Source: Vibrio lentus (GTDB lineage: Bacteria; Pseudomonadota; Gammaproteobacteria; Enterobacterales; Vibrionaceae). From it: a stretch of DNA of 64,000 bases. A program made the position numbers and the translations under genes. Location of the stretch: positions 1,860,001 to 1,924,000 of the forward strand of contig NZ_JAUFQE010000002.1 of assembly GCF_030409755.1 (NCBI RefSeq), read 5' to 3'. Position 1 is the stretch's first letter. Each line of letters opens with the position of its first letter. Below, piece by piece: positions 35,382 through 46,180 of this stretch. The notes below the pieces were generated by a model, which saw nothing but the letters and a program-made list of their open reading frames with translations, was not told the DNA's origin and searched no databases.

Positions 35382-38300
35382 ATGAAAAGAATGTTAATTA
35401 ACGCAACTCAAAAAGAAGAGTTGCGTGTCGCTTTGGTTGATGGCCAGCGACTGTTCGATCTAGATATCGAAAGTCCAGGTCACGAGTCAAAGAAAGCGAA
35501 TATCTACAAAGGACGTATTACCCGTATTGAACCAAGCCTAGAAGCGGCATTTGTTGATTACGGCGCAGAACGTCACGGTTTCCTCCCTCTTAAAGAAATT
35601 GCCCGCGAATACTTCCCTGAAGGTTATACATACCAAGGCCGTCCTAGCATTAAAGAAGTGCTAAGAGAAGGACAAGAAGTAATCGTACAAGTTGAGAAAG
35701 AAGAACGTGGTAGCAAAGGCGCTGCACTGACAACTTTCATCTCTTTGGCTGGTAGTTACTTAGTTCTTATGCCTAATAACCCTCGTGCTGGCGGTATTTC
35801 TCGTCGTATCGAAGGTGATGAACGCACTCAACTGAAAGCAGCATTAAGCACTCTTGAGCTACCTCAAGGCATGGGCTTAATCGTGCGTACAGCTGGTGTT
35901 GGCAAAAGTGCAGAAGAGCTAGAGTGGGACTTGAACGTTCTATTGAATCACTGGGGCGCTATCAAGCAAGCTTCTGATTCAAATGCAGCTCCTTTCCTTA
36001 TTCACCAAGAAAGTAACGTTATCGTTCGCGCGATTCGTGACTATCTACGTCGTGATATTGGCGAGATTCTAATCGACAGCAATACTATTTTTGAACGTGC
36101 ACAAGCGCACATTCAATTAATACGCCCAGATTTCATGAATCGCGTTAAGAAATACGATGGTGAAGTACCACTATTCAGTCATTACCAGATTGAAAGCCAG
36201 ATCGAATCTGCTTTCCAACGTGAAGTTCGTCTTCCATCTGGTGGTTCTATCGTGATCGACCCAACAGAAGCTCTGACTTCTATCGATATCAACTCTGCTC
36301 GTGCAACAAAGGGCGGCGATATCGAAGAAACAGCACTTAACACTAACCTAGAAGCAGCCGATGAAATTGCACGTCAATTACGTCTACGTGACCTAGGTGG
36401 TCTTGTTGTTATCGACTTTATCGATATGACTCCGGTTCGCCACCAACGCGAAGTAGAAAGTCGTCTACGTGATGCTGTTCGTTTAGATCGCGCACGTGTT
36501 CAGATTGGTCGTATTTCTCGCTTTGGTCTTCTAGAGATGTCTCGTCAACGTTTGAGCCCATCACTAGCAGAAGCAAGCCACCACATTTGTCCTCGTTGTA
36601 CAGGTACTGGCGTTGTTCGTGATAACGAATCTCTAGCACTATCTGTTCTACGTCTGATCGAAGAAGAAGCTCTAAAAGATAACACTGCGCAAGTTCTTGC
36701 TGTAGTCCCTGTTCCTATCGCTTCTTACCTATTGAACGAGAAACGTCGCTCAGTAAACCACATCGAGAAGAACCAAGAAGTTAAGATCACTGTTGTTCCT
36801 AACTCTGACATGGAAACGCCACATTTTGAGGTTATCCGTGTACGTGAAGGTGAAGAGTTCGATCTACTGTCTTACCTACTGCCTAACAAGCTAGAAGCTC
36901 TAAAAGAAGCGGAAAGCAAAGAACCAGCAGAACAGACTATTCGTCCTAAGAAGATCGAAGAGCCCGCTCTGAAAGGTTTTGCGGCTCCAGCTCAATCAGC
37001 ACCGACTCCTGCTCCAGCCCCTAAAGCTGTTGAAGAGAAGAAAGTTGAACCAGCTGCTGCAACGCAAGAACCAGGTCTAATTGGTCGTTTCTTCAAAGCT
37101 ATCGGTAGCTTCTTATTTGGATCTTCAACTCAAGAAGAGAAGAAAGAAGAAGAGAAGCAAGAAGAGAAGCCTAAGAACAACCGTAACAACGGCAACCGTC
37201 AACGCCGTGATCGTAACGACAACCGTCGTCGCAACCAACGTGGTGAGCGCGGTGAACGTAATGAGCGCAGCGAACGTGGTGACAATCGTAACGAAAACCG
37301 TGACAGCAAACGCCGTCGTAAGCCTGTACGTGATGAGAAGCCTGAAGAGCAAAAAGAAGCAGCTCCACAGCAAACTCGTCAACCACGTCAACCACGTAAG
37401 CCTAAGCAAGATCGTCGCAATAAGCCACGTGAAGAGCAGAAACTACGTGAAGAACAAGCTCCATCTAAATTAGCAGAAGAAGGTCTACAGCTAGCAGCAG
37501 AAGCGCAAGCTGATAAACCTGAAGCGCCGAAGGCGAAGCCTGAAGCAAAAGCTGTGAAGATTAAAGAGCGTCGCCAGCGTCGTAAACTGAATAAGCAAGT
37601 TCGTGTTAAAGACCAACTAGCTCAAGCAGAAGCTGACAACAATGCCGATAACGCTTCAAAAGAGCAAAAGGCACAAGCTGTAGCTCAAGAACAGAAGGTT
37701 GCTGAGCAAGTTGAAGCAACTCAAGTAGACGCAGAGCAAACTGAACAGGAAGAGCCGAAGCAACGTCGTAACCGCCGTTCGCCACGTCACCTACGTGCAA
37801 GTGGCCAACGTCGTCGTCGCGGTCGTGATCGTCGCCCTAACCCATTCCGCCTGCGTAAAGGTGGTGTAGCTTCTCCAGAGATGGCTATGGGTAAAGTGAT
37901 GCCTCGCTTCATTCCAAAACCTCACCATAATCAGACAAAACCTGAAGTGGCAGAAGTTGAAGTAGCAGTTGAAACTCAAGTTGTTGTACAAGAGCAAAAC
38001 GTAGCTCAAGAGATGGCACCGCAAAGTAACACAGCTATGGCAGGCGGCTTTGCATGTCCTGAACTTGCGATGGGTAAAGTCATTATCCGCCGTGAAGAAG
38101 CTGAAACTGTCGTTGAAGCTCAGGTAACTGAAGCTCCTGCGGTAGTTGAAGAAGCTCCGGTAGTTACAGCACCAGTAGTTGAAGCTCCTGTTGAGACAGT
38201 TAAAGCTGAAGAGGTTGTAGCAGAAACAATTGTTGAAACTGAAGCTGTTATTGAACCAGCAAAAGCGGTTGAAGCGCCTAAAGCTGAAAGTGCGAAAGTA

Positions 38301-38528
38301 GAAGAAGCTCCTGTGGTAAAAGCACAAGCTCCTAAAGCAGCACCGAAGGCAGTAGAAGCGAAGAAACAAGCTGGCTCTCCAATGACTAAAGCTCCTGGTC
38401 CTCAAGAGATCAAAGAGATTCAAGTTGTTGCGGCTCCATTCCGTACTGAGCGTTTTGTATCGAAAGGTGCAGGTAGCCAAGCAGCGTCAAATAAAGCCGG
38501 CGCTGGCATGACTAAACCTCAATACTAA
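35382..38528 (+). CDS. rne: Ribonuclease E (Rne)
   Basis: This 1048-aa endoribonuclease organises the RNA degradosome. The N-terminal catalytic half has the S1 domain (residues about 37-120), the DNase I-like domain with the two metal Asp residues ([12 protein letters not shown] near 303, [10 protein letters not shown] near 346), and the Zn-link CPRCTGTG (near 404). The C-terminal scaffold (from about 530) is disordered: a membrane-targeting amphipathic helix ([18 protein letters not shown] near 565), an Arg-rich RNA-binding stretch (600-700), two copies of an [13 protein letters not shown] motif (near 830 and 890) and a final MTKAPGPQE / MTKPQY region likely to bind PNPase. Length and layout fit a Vibrio RNase E. 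Confidence 0.96.
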   Translation: MKRMLINATQKEELRVALVDGQRLFDLDIESPGHESKKANIYKGRITRIEPSLEAAFVDYGAERHGFLPLKEIAREYFPEGYTYQGRPSIKEVLREGQEVIVQVEKEERGSKGAALTTFISLAGSYLVLMPNNPRAGGISRRIEGDERTQLKAALSTLELPQGMGLIVRTAGVGKSAEELEWDLNVLLNHWGAIKQASDSNAAPFLIHQESNVIVRAIRDYLRRDIGEILIDSNTIFERAQAHIQLIRPDFMNRVKKYDGEVPLFSHYQIESQIESAFQREVRLPSGGSIVIDPTEALTSIDINSARATKGGDIEETALNTNLEAADEIARQLRLRDLGGLVVIDFIDMTPVRHQREVESRLRDAVRLDRARVQIGRISRFGLLEMSRQRLSPSLAEASHHICPRCTGTGVVRDNESLALSVLRLIEEEALKDNTAQVLAVVPVPIASYLLNEKRRSVNHIEKNQEVKITVVPNSDMETPHFEVIRVREGEEFDLLSYLLPNKLEALKEAESKEPAEQTIRPKKIEEPALKGFAAPAQSAPTPAPAPKAVEEKKVEPAAATQEPGLIGRFFKAIGSFLFGSSTQEEKKEEEKQEEKPKNNRNNGNRQRRDRNDNRRRNQRGERGERNERSERGDNRNENRDSKRRRKPVRDEKPEEQKEAAPQQTRQPRQPRKPKQDRRNKPREEQKLREEQAPSKLAEEGLQLAAEAQADKPEAPKAKPEAKAVKIKERRQRRKLNKQVRVKDQLAQAEADNNADNASKEQKAQAVAQEQKVAEQVEATQVDAEQTEQEEPKQRRNRRSPRHLRASGQRRRRGRDRRPNPFRLRKGGVASPEMAMGKVMPRFIPKPHHNQTKPEVAEVEVAVETQVVVQEQNVAQEMAPQSNTAMAGGFACPELAMGKVIIRREEAETVVEAQVTEAPAVVEEAPVVTAPVVEAPVETVKAEEVVAETIVETEAVIEPAKAVEAPKAESAKVEEAPVVKAQAPKAAPKAVEAKKQAGSPMTKAPGPQEIKEIQVVAAPFRTERFVSKGAGSQAASNKAGAGMTKPQY

Positions 38529-38562
38529 TGAGCTTCGCGGAGTAATCTGCAGAGAACTATCT

Positions 38563-38597
38563 AAGGGCGACTTATTCATAAGTCGCCCTTTTTTTAT
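38563..38597 (+). terminator. rne terminator
   Basis: A 12-bp stem (38563-38574 with 38579-38590) with a TTCA loop is followed by a T-run. Confidence 0.92.
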
Positions 38598-38789
38598 ATC
38601 CACAGTTCCGATTAGTTATAATAGATATATTACTCAAAATGGGGTTCAACCTTGAACTTAATCACATTTTTGGGTAGCATTCGCGCACTTATATTTTCGA
38701 CACTTAGCTATTGCCGCTCTTTTTCATCACTGTTTGGCTACGCAATACACTCGTGTCGGTAAACCCATTTTAAGCATAGCTGAGCAAAC

Positions 38790-40337
38790 ATGTTCGAATT
38801 CCCACAATTTTCAAAGCACTCTGTAAAAAATGATGTGCTTTCAGGTCTTACAGTAGCCTTAGCTCTGGTACCTGAAGCCGTAGCATTCGCCTTTGTTGCA
38901 GGCGTTGACCCAATGGTTGGTCTTTACGCAGCATTCATCGTAGGTTTAATCACTTCTGTCTTCGGCGGTCGTCCAGGTATGATTTCTGGTGCAACTGGCG
39001 CAATGGCTGTAGTAATGGTGAGCCTAGTAGCAACCCACGGCGTTCAATACCTCTTTGCGGCAGTTATGCTGGCTGGCCTTCTGCAAATTGCAGCGGGTGT
39101 ATTCAAGCTAGGTAAATTTATCCGTATCGTTCCGCACCCAGTAATGATTGGTTTCGTGAACGGCTTAGCGATTGTTATCTTCTTAGCACAACTTGGACAA
39201 TTTAAAGCACCAGACGTAACCGGTGCACTAACTTGGCTACCAAGCGGTCAAATGACACTGATGTTAGGCCTAGTTGCGCTAACAATGGGTATCATCCACT
39301 TCCTTCCTAAACTAACAACAGCAGTACCATCTTCACTGGTTGCTATTGTTACGGTAACGGCTTTGGTTGTAGGCCTTGATCTTGAAACTCGTACTGTTGT
39401 TGATTTTCTACGCACTATGTCTGGTGACGAAGCTGCGACACTTGCAGGCTCCCTACCAACGTTCTCTATTCCGGCTGTTCCGGTTTCTTTCGAGACGCTA
39501 CAAATCATCCTGCCATACGCAATTATCCTTGCGGCTATCGGTTTGATTGAGTCTCTACTGACACTAACGGTACTAGACGAAATGACAAACACTCGTGGTC
39601 AATCTAACCGTGAATGTGTGGGTCAAGGTATGGCTAACGTAACGTGTTCAGTATTTGGCGCGATGGGTGGTTGTGCGATGATCGGTCAATCGATGATCAA
39701 CGTAAACTCAGGTGGTCGTGGTCGTCTTTCAGGTATCGTAGCTGCAGTTGCACTACTGATGTTCATCCTGTTCGGCTCTGCGCTTATCGAAATGATTCCT
39801 CTAGCAGCGCTAGTGGGTGTTATGTTTATGGTTGTTATCGGTACGTTTGAATGGGCAACCTTCAAACTGGCTCGTCGCGTTCCTAAGCAAGACTTCTTCG
39901 TTATCGTTCTTGTAACTGTAGTTACAGTACTAACAGACCTTGCGGTAGCAGTTGGTGTGGGTGTTGTAGCTTCTGCACTAATGTTTGCATGGCAACATGC
40001 TAAGCACATCTACGCAGACACATCAGTAAACGCTGAAGGCTCAAAAGAGTACAAAGTTAATGGTCCAATCTTCTTTGGTTCAACCGCTAACTTCCTTGAG
40101 TTGTTTGACTCATACAACGATCCACAAGATGTTATCGTTGATTTTGCAAACTCACGCGTTACTGACCACTCAGCAATTGAAGCAATCGACACTATTGCCG
40201 ATCGTTACGCTGCTCTGGGCAAAACTCTTCATCTTCGTCACCTAAGCCAAGACTGTGTTGCTATGCTGCACAAAGCGGGTAGCTTAGTTGAAGCGAACGT
40301 TGCAGAAGACCCAATCTATAAAGTAATGTCTAAGTAA
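38790..40337 (+). CDS. SulP-family inorganic anion transporter
   Basis: This 515-aa inner-membrane transporter has the SulP layout: about a dozen membrane segments (from [20 protein letters not shown] near residue 17 onward, with GLYAAFIVG and [13 protein letters not shown]) and a C-terminal STAS domain (from about residue 420, [13 protein letters not shown] ... [15 protein letters not shown]). The family moves sulphate, bicarbonate, chloride or dicarboxylates; the sequence alone does not say which. It is monocistronic behind the rne terminator. The ribosome-binding site is weak (TGAG). Confidence 0.88.
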   Translation: MFEFPQFSKHSVKNDVLSGLTVALALVPEAVAFAFVAGVDPMVGLYAAFIVGLITSVFGGRPGMISGATGAMAVVMVSLVATHGVQYLFAAVMLAGLLQIAAGVFKLGKFIRIVPHPVMIGFVNGLAIVIFLAQLGQFKAPDVTGALTWLPSGQMTLMLGLVALTMGIIHFLPKLTTAVPSSLVAIVTVTALVVGLDLETRTVVDFLRTMSGDEAATLAGSLPTFSIPAVPVSFETLQIILPYAIILAAIGLIESLLTLTVLDEMTNTRGQSNRECVGQGMANVTCSVFGAMGGCAMIGQSMINVNSGGRGRLSGIVAAVALLMFILFGSALIEMIPLAALVGVMFMVVIGTFEWATFKLARRVPKQDFFVIVLVTVVTVLTDLAVAVGVGVVASALMFAWQHAKHIYADTSVNAEGSKEYKVNGPIFFGSTANFLELFDSYNDPQDVIVDFANSRVTDHSAIEAIDTIADRYAALGKTLHLRHLSQDCVAMLHKAGSLVEANVAEDPIYKVMSK

Positions 40338-40367
40338 TTTTAGCCATCGCTTACCGTTAGATTTAGA

Positions 40368-40397
40368 AAGGCCGACATTGAATGTCGGCCTTTTTTA
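40368..40397. terminator. SulP gene terminator
   Basis: An 11-bp stem (40368-40378 with 40382-40392) is followed by T6, just before the convergent phosphatase gene. Confidence 0.9.
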
Positions 40398-40437
40398 TAC
40401 CTGTCATTTTATATCGATTGCGAACATAGATTCGGCG

Positions 40438-40887
40438 TTAAATAGAGCGCAATATCGCTTCACTAGACTCTTCAATTAAGTCCAAAACCAACTCAAAACC
40501 ATTCCCTTCGCCATAATACGGATCGGGTATCTCTTGATATTGGGACTCTCCAAAGCTCAAGAATAGCGCAAGCTTGTATTGGAGGTGAGCCGGACACTGG
40601 CTCATTAAATCATCCAAATTTGCCTTATCAGCCGCGAGTATTAGGTCAAACTCTTCAAAGTCATTCATCACGACTTTGCGTGACGTAATACCTTTGAAGC
40701 TGTAACCACGTTTCTCACCTGCTGACTTTGAACGAGAGTCTGGTGGGTTGCCTTGATGGAAACCAATCGTCCCTGCAGAATCTATAACAACATCCACTTC
40801 TAGCTGATTAGCTTTCTTCCTTAATACCGCTTCACCTGTTGGCGAGCGACAAATATTTCCCATGCAAACAACGAGTATCTTCTTCAT
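40438..40887 (-). CDS. Low-molecular-weight protein-tyrosine phosphatase
   Basis: This 149-aa enzyme has the LMW-PTP active-site loop VCMGNICRSP (C-x5-R-S, residues 8-15) and the catalytic acid in IPDPYYGEGNGFELV near residue 122. Members dephosphorylate tyrosine kinases of capsule synthesis or other substrates; no kinase or polysaccharide genes are nearby, so this looks like the housekeeping YfkJ/YwlE-type copy. It diverges from cobO with 84 bp between the starts. Confidence 0.92.
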   Translation of the reverse strand: MKKILVVCMGNICRSPTGEAVLRKKANQLEVDVVIDSAGTIGFHQGNPPDSRSKSAGEKRGYSFKGITSRKVVMNDFEEFDLILAADKANLDDLMSQCPAHLQYKLALFLSFGESQYQEIPDPYYGEGNGFELVLDLIEESSEAILRSI

Positions 40888-40971
40888 TCGTAATCACCTG
40901 TTCTTCCGATGGTTTTTGCTATGGTTAAGTTAGGCTATGATAGGTGCAATCACAACTTAAAAGGATTTGTT

Positions 40972-41577
40972 ATGTCGACTGAAGACAACAAAGAGCAACG
41001 CCACAAAGCAAGGCAACAGAAAGTAAAAGAACAAGTCGATGCACGTATCGCAGCCGCGCAAGAAGTGAAAGGGCTGTTATTGGTTATCACTGGTAATGGT
41101 AAAGGTAAATCAACATCAGGATTTGGCACCATCACTCGTGCCGTCGGTCATGGTAAGAAATGTGCGGTCGCTCAGTTTGTGAAAGGAACTTGGGATAACG
41201 GCGAAAAGAACGTTCTCCAAAAGCTGGATGTTGAATTCCAAGTCATGGGAACTGGCTTTACATGGGAAACCCAAGACAAAACAAAAGATATTGAAGCCGC
41301 ACAACGTATCTGGAAAGAATGTCAGCGTATGCTAGCTGATGAGTCCATTGACGTGATTCTGTTTGATGAACTGACCTATATGGTGAGTTACGGCTACATC
41401 GAGCTAGATGAGGTGGTAGAGGCTCTCAACAACCGCCCGAAAATGCAATCTGTGATCATTACCGGTCGTGGTGCACACCGCACTCTGACAGAGATGGCGG
41501 ACACGGTATCTGAAGTTCGTAACGTGAAGCACGCTTTCGAGTCCGGTGTTAAAGCACTACAAGGTGTCGATTGGTAA
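40972..41577 (+). CDS. cobO: Cob(I)yrinic acid a,c-diamide adenosyltransferase
   Basis: This enzyme of about 201 aa (BtuR/CobA/CobO family) attaches the adenosyl group from ATP to cobalamin precursors, completing salvaged vitamin B12. The P-loop is TGNGKGKST near residue 39, and QFVKGTWDNGEKN and DELTYMVSYGY are family segments. I set the start at ATG 40972 (MSTEDNKEQRHKARQQKVKEQ) since AAGGA lies 6 nt upstream and homologues begin here; the longer frame has no ribosome-binding site. No other B12 gene is in the window. Confidence 0.93.
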   Translation: MSTEDNKEQRHKARQQKVKEQVDARIAAAQEVKGLLLVITGNGKGKSTSGFGTITRAVGHGKKCAVAQFVKGTWDNGEKNVLQKLDVEFQVMGTGFTWETQDKTKDIEAAQRIWKECQRMLADESIDVILFDELTYMVSYGYIELDEVVEALNNRPKMQSVIITGRGAHRTLTEMADTVSEVRNVKHAFESGVKALQGVDW

Positions 41578-41589
41578 TCGCATTCAACT

Positions 41590-41716
41590 AGAGATTCCCG
41601 ACTCGGTCATTCTTCCCTCTCGAGGATGACGACTCTTCAGTGTTACTCCCTCAAATAAAGGACGAGCACCGCTCGTCATTCCCTAGAACGAGGAACGAGT
41701 CTCATAGGGAATCTCT
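41590..41716. repeat. Inverted intergenic repeat element, copy B
   Basis: The outer ends are AGAGATTCCC (from 41590) and GGGAATCTCT (to 41716), which are exact inverse complements. The inner ends are GGATGACGA (to 41632) and TCGTCATTCC (from 41673). It is related to the element at 33558-33695 and lies between the convergent genes cobO and asmA. Confidence 0.7.
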
Positions 41717-41755
41717 TTGCTTACTCAGCCCGGATAATAATCAGCTCCCAAACAA

Positions 41756-41791
41756 AAGCGCCATTCCTACAACAGGAATGGCGCTTCTTTT
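41756..41791. terminator. cobO / asmA bidirectional terminator
   Basis: A perfect 13-bp stem (41756-41768 with 41774-41786) has a 5-nt loop and T-rich or A-rich flanks. Confidence 0.9.
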
Positions 41792-41811
41792 ATATGCGAG
41801 TCAGGTAAAGA

Positions 41812-43944
41812 TTAGTTAAAGAAACCTTTCAACAAACCATCAACCGCTTCTTTAGTCTTCTCGTCTTTGATCTTATCCGTTAGCTTATTCACGCCACGGT
41901 CGATCTCTTTCTGTGCTTTTTGTTTCAGCACATCATCAAAAACAAGCGCAAATTTCGGATCAGCCCACTGGCCTGTCACCTTAATAGGAATCGTCACATC
42001 TTTCAGATCATCGATGTTCTTACCACCCTGACCTTCTAATGAACCAACAATTGACGTTCTTACTAAGAAGTCGACGGTTTCATTAATGAAGTTTGCTTTG
42101 CCTTGGCCAGTAACACGTAGCAGTGGCGACTGTGCAGATAAGTCGTTAGTTGAAACCCAACCCTTATCGACCTTCAGTGTCGCTTTCATTGCGCTGAAGT
42201 CAGTCTTTTGAGCCTCATCTTTGCTTTCGACTTTTTCGCCTTTGATCTTCGCGTAGTTTTCTCGAATCAGTTGAGCAACGTTAATACCATTCACCGCGCC
42301 ATCTTCAAAGTTAATCGCGATGGTTCCAACTAGGTTCTTCTTGATTCCAGTTGGCGTCAGGCTCTTACCCTTAACGTTAACATCGATATTACCGGTACCT
42401 TCAAGCATGTCGTTGTTTGCAACATCAACCAGCAGTGGTTGAACCTTCACGCCTTTGATTTTCTTCTTAGCCGTGTAAGTCGCCGGAGTTTTACGAGCGT
42501 CTAACTTCGCAGTAGCAGAAATAGAACCTTGGTAAAGATTCGATGTGAATGAGGTTAGCTCTGCGATACCACGGTTTACCGAGAATGCTGCTTTAACGTC
42601 CTGCATTTTCGCATTGCTCGCCTTGAACTTATCAATCGTGATGTCACCTTTCACGTCGAGCGTTTTCAGTGCCGAAAGATCCGGTTCAACTTCTTTCGCT
42701 GGAGCCGAGCTGCCAGCACTTGAAGTTGAGCCACCAGCTGAACCAGAAGGAGCCGTACTTGCAGTTTCTGTTGCGTTACCTAAACCTAAGAACTCATCTA
42801 AATCGATGTTCGGGCTATGAAGAGAAAAACGAACCTTTGGTATTTCAGATAACGTTACGTCGGCTTTACCATCTAACGCGATAGAGTTAGCTTGCAGCTT
42901 CTCTAACACAAAGCTCAAGTGGCTCTTAGTTAGATCAAAGCTTAGGTCAGACAACATATCCACTTTCATTGGTGACTGAGGAAGCGTGTCACCTTTGAAT
43001 GTTGAGTCTAACGTTAGCTTGTTCAATGTTACTTTTGAAATCGCGCTATCGACTGTTAGCTCACCACCACCTTTAAGATCAAGGTCAAGACCAGCCGCAT
43101 TACCAATCACAGCGTAAGTCAGTTGGTTAACCTTATCGAACTCAAACGTATTCAAGCCAATCTTCGCTGACTCGATCGACGTTGCTGGATCATTGAACTT
43201 CGCATTAAGGTCAATATTTCGTAATGCGTAGCTTGCGAAGCCTTCCGCTAATTTGAATTCAGCACTGCCGTTTGCAGAAAATTTCTGTTGGTTGTTTTCA
43301 CCAGAAGCGGCAAACGTCGCAGTTGTCCATGTATCAACAGCAAACTCAGAAAGATTCAAAGACACATCGTATAGCTTAGTGAATGAACCCGCTTGCTTGT
43401 CGTCCATCTCAAACAATGCATTTGAAACAGTTACGCCTGCAAGGTTGATCGTCCAACCAGATGCTTCAGTTGCGCTTTGTTCTTGAGATGCAGGTGCAGA
43501 TTCAGCATTTGTGTCTGCTACAGGCTCAGATCCTTGAGGCGCTGACGCTTGCGTTAGTGCATCAATGTTCTTGCGACCATCTTTAAGCGTTTCTAAATAG
43601 AATTCTGCACCGTCTAGAGTGATGTTGCCAATCTCTAGTTGGTTGCTAAATAGCGGGGTAACCGAAACATCAACACCAACGGTATCAACCTTAAACAGGT
43701 TTGGTTGGGTGAATCCTTCAGGGTTACGTAATTCAGTTTGACCAAGTTCGAAGCCAATAGATGGGAAGAATTGCCAGCTGATATCACCCTCGATCACGAG
43801 CTCTAGGCCTGTGTGTTTTTGGGCTTGTTCAACAATTAATGGCTTAAATTGGTTAGGGTTCACTAACAGCACTAGTGCCAGAATTGCTGCAACGACAACA
43901 AACACTGGTACAGCTATGAAAATGAGTAGTTTCTTCATCCGCAT
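41812..43944 (-). CDS. asmA: AsmA family protein
   Basis: This 710-aa inner-membrane-anchored protein is of the AsmA group, long periplasmic beta-groove proteins thought to help move phospholipids to the outer membrane. One N-terminal helix (residues 4-28, LLIFIAVPVFVVVAAILALVLL) is followed by NPNQFKPLIVEQAQKHTG and ISWQFFPSIGFELG, classic AsmA N-terminal motifs. A low-complexity Ser/Thr/Gly linker (near residues 385-410) splits the chain, and the C-terminal AsmA_2 domain with DGAVNGINVAQLIREN lies near 550. Longer than E. coli AsmA (617 aa). It lies 101 bp after udk. Confidence 0.9.
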   Translation of the reverse strand: MRMKKLLIFIAVPVFVVVAAILALVLLVNPNQFKPLIVEQAQKHTGLELVIEGDISWQFFPSIGFELGQTELRNPEGFTQPNLFKVDTVGVDVSVTPLFSNQLEIGNITLDGAEFYLETLKDGRKNIDALTQASAPQGSEPVADTNAESAPASQEQSATEASGWTINLAGVTVSNALFEMDDKQAGSFTKLYDVSLNLSEFAVDTWTTATFAASGENNQQKFSANGSAEFKLAEGFASYALRNIDLNAKFNDPATSIESAKIGLNTFEFDKVNQLTYAVIGNAAGLDLDLKGGGELTVDSAISKVTLNKLTLDSTFKGDTLPQSPMKVDMLSDLSFDLTKSHLSFVLEKLQANSIALDGKADVTLSEIPKVRFSLHSPNIDLDEFLGLGNATETASTAPSGSAGGSTSSAGSSAPAKEVEPDLSALKTLDVKGDITIDKFKASNAKMQDVKAAFSVNRGIAELTSFTSNLYQGSISATAKLDARKTPATYTAKKKIKGVKVQPLLVDVANNDMLEGTGNIDVNVKGKSLTPTGIKKNLVGTIAINFEDGAVNGINVAQLIRENYAKIKGEKVESKDEAQKTDFSAMKATLKVDKGWVSTNDLSAQSPLLRVTGQGKANFINETVDFLVRTSIVGSLEGQGGKNIDDLKDVTIPIKVTGQWADPKFALVFDDVLKQKAQKEIDRGVNKLTDKIKDEKTKEAVDGLLKGFFN

Positions 43945-43969
43945 ATTCCTTGCTTAGATTCCAAAAGAA

Positions 43970-43992
43970 AGTGGCACTATAAAAGTGCCACT
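43970..43992 (-). terminator. udk terminator
   Basis: A 9-bp stem (43970-43978 with 43984-43992) with a 5-nt loop is followed on the minus strand by TTTCTTTTGG, between udk and asmA. Confidence 0.75.
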
Positions 43993-44045
43993 GATTCGGT
44001 AAAAAATAAAGCTAAGTGAGTCACTTAGACAAAAATTTTACTTAA

Positions 44046-44687
44046 TTAAGACTTCAACAACTTCGCAATGTGCGCTTTTAGCACATCAATCGCGATGCGG
44101 TTTTTACCACCACGAGGAACGATGATGTCTGCATGTTGTTTTGAAGGCTCGATAAACTGCATGAACATTGGACGTACTGTTTCTTGATATTGCTTAAGTA
44201 CCGTGTCCATTGTACGACCACGCTCTTCTACATCACGCTTAACACGGCGTAGTAGACAGATGTCTAACGGTGTATCCATAAACACGCTTGCGTGCATTAG
44301 TTTACGAAGACGCGGGTCTGTTAGAAGCAGAATACCTTCTAAAATGATCACTTTCTTAGGTGTAAGTGTAGTCGTTTCAGAAGTACGTGTGTGCTCTGTA
44401 TAGCTGTATTCAGGAACTTCTACCGCATTGCCACTCATTAGCTGCTGTAGGTGTTCACATAATAGATCATGATCCAGTGCATTTGGGTGATCGTAGTTAG
44501 TTTTAACACGCTCTTCCATACTCAAGTGGCTTTGGTCGCTGTAGTAGCAATCTTCCGTGATAACACCAATTTGATGGTCGCCTACTTTCTCGCGCAACTC
44601 ATTATAAATTGTACTAGCAATCAGACTTTTTCCTGATGCTGAAGCGCCAGCGATACCTACGATGACACATTGATTATTATCAGACAT
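44046..44687 (-). CDS. udk: Uridine kinase (Udk)
   Basis: This 213-aa enzyme phosphorylates uridine and cytidine in pyrimidine salvage. The P-loop [15 protein letters not shown] begins near residue 12; [12 protein letters not shown] (near 65), the Arg-rich [13 protein letters not shown] (near 147) and IIVPRGGKN (near 188) are family segments. The start matches homologues. About 258 bp of AT-rich sequence without a gene separate it from apbC/mrp upstream. Confidence 0.94.
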   Translation of the reverse strand: MSDNNQCVIVGIAGASASGKSLIASTIYNELREKVGDHQIGVITEDCYYSDQSHLSMEERVKTNYDHPNALDHDLLCEHLQQLMSGNAVEVPEYSYTEHTRTSETTTLTPKKVIILEGILLLTDPRLRKLMHASVFMDTPLDICLLRRVKRDVEERGRTMDTVLKQYQETVRPMFMQFIEPSKQHADIIVPRGGKNRIAIDVLKAHIAKLLKS

Positions 44688-44945
44688 TAATTTTGCACCC
44701 GATATGGTTTGGTGGTGGGAAGAGATAAACCGCCTGATTATAGGGGCTAAACAATATAGATTCTAGTCGCCATTCTTGCTAATTACAGTCAAATTGATGT
44801 TATCTATACATTAAATGAATATAATCGTTTGCTTTCGAATCACTAACGTACAACTATTTGCACAAACCCAATGACTATCTAACCAAATCCAAAAGCTATT
44901 TATCTCACCCAAATATTATTTATACGGCTTTAAGGCTGATCTACT

Positions 44946-46022
44946 CTAATCAACCATAGAAAAGTTAATCGCTTCCGGTCTTGCTTTTCCCGTCCAGAAC
45001 ATCTTCGCAGCCACATTTTCAGCCAATTCAAGGTAGTGACGAGTATGTTCGCTGTCCGGACGACGTATAACGGTTGGGCAGCCCGCATCGATGTCTTCTC
45101 GCACATCAATATGCAGTGGAATCTGCGCCAAAATATCAAGGAAGAACTCCTCCGACATAGCTTCTGCACCACCAGCACCGAAGATATGCTCTTTTTCACC
45201 ACAGTGGCTACAGATATGGTAGCTCATGTTTTCCACTAAACCTGCAACTGGCACGCTCACTTTATCGAACATCGCCACGCCTTTACGTGCATCGGCTAAA
45301 GCCAAATCTTGAGGTGTCGTCACGACTACCGCGCCGGTTACTGGGATCTGCTGTGAAAGCGTTAGCTGAATATCACCCGTACCCGGTGGCATGTCGATAA
45401 CAAGGTAATCCAATTCAGGCCAAACCGTTTCGTTCACGAGCTGACCTAATGCTTTCGCCGCCATTGGACCACGCCAGATTGCCGCATCATCTTTTGACAC
45501 AAGGTAACCGATAGAATGAGTAAAAATGCCATGAGCTTCGATTGGCATCATCCATTTGTTATTCTGTACTTCTGGTTTTGCGTCTAGTTGACCAAGCATC
45601 ATAGGCACAGATGGACCATAGATATCCGCATCCAACAAGCCCACTTTTGAACCTGACTTAGATAACGCAAGCGCAAGGTTTACAGAGGTTGTGGATTTAC
45701 CTACCCCACCCTTTGCCGACGTCACGGCGATAATGTTCTTAACGCCCTTCAAAGGTGTCGCGACTGTTGTTTCTAGCGCAGACGGCTTCACTTTTACTTC
45801 AAATTGGAAAGCACTCACAAGCTTTTGCTCAATCTGGGCATTAATCCAATCTTCAAGATCAACAGCAAGCTGATTGGCAGCAAAAGGCAAGGTAATAACA
45901 AATGATCCACGCGGATCAACCGATACAATATTTTGGTGTAGCGCCCACTCTGGTATGAGGATTGGTGACTCGAACTCATTCAACCATGAACAGAAATCTT
46001 GCTTAGAAGTAAAGTTACGCAT
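44946..46022 (-). CDS. apbC: Iron-sulphur cluster carrier ApbC/Mrp
   Basis: This 358-aa P-loop ATPase delivers iron-sulphur clusters to target enzymes. The deviant Walker A is SAKGGVGKST near residue 103, the family segment DADIYGPSVPMMLG is near 132, and the bridging-cluster CxxC motif is in ICSHCGEKEHIFGAGG near 278. The N-terminal 90 residues are a weakly conserved DUF59-like part. It diverges from metG as it does in E. coli, with 158 bp between the starts. AGGAG precedes the ATG. Confidence 0.93.
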   Translation of the reverse strand: MRNFTSKQDFCSWLNEFESPILIPEWALHQNIVSVDPRGSFVITLPFAANQLAVDLEDWINAQIEQKLVSAFQFEVKVKPSALETTVATPLKGVKNIIAVTSAKGGVGKSTTSVNLALALSKSGSKVGLLDADIYGPSVPMMLGQLDAKPEVQNNKWMMPIEAHGIFTHSIGYLVSKDDAAIWRGPMAAKALGQLVNETVWPELDYLVIDMPPGTGDIQLTLSQQIPVTGAVVVTTPQDLALADARKGVAMFDKVSVPVAGLVENMSYHICSHCGEKEHIFGAGGAEAMSEEFFLDILAQIPLHIDVREDIDAGCPTVIRRPDSEHTRHYLELAENVAAKMFWTGKARPEAINFSMVD

Positions 46023-46180
46023 TGGGGCTCCTTTTTTTATTTATGCTATCACCCACGAGATGAAGACTGAACCCCTAAAAAACTAGGGGAATCCTTTGTC
46101 TGATACCTTGGCGTATCACACGTTATAAAGTAGTATTACCTCTCAAAATTTATACCTATCAAAAAAGCGAATTATTAAGT

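Noticed and set aside
37791..38480. 229-aa minus-strand frame opposite the rne 3' half
   Set aside because: It is Phe-, Cys- and Arg-rich low-complexity sequence that mirrors the repetitive Glu/Ala/Val codons of RNase E and has no ribosome-binding site.
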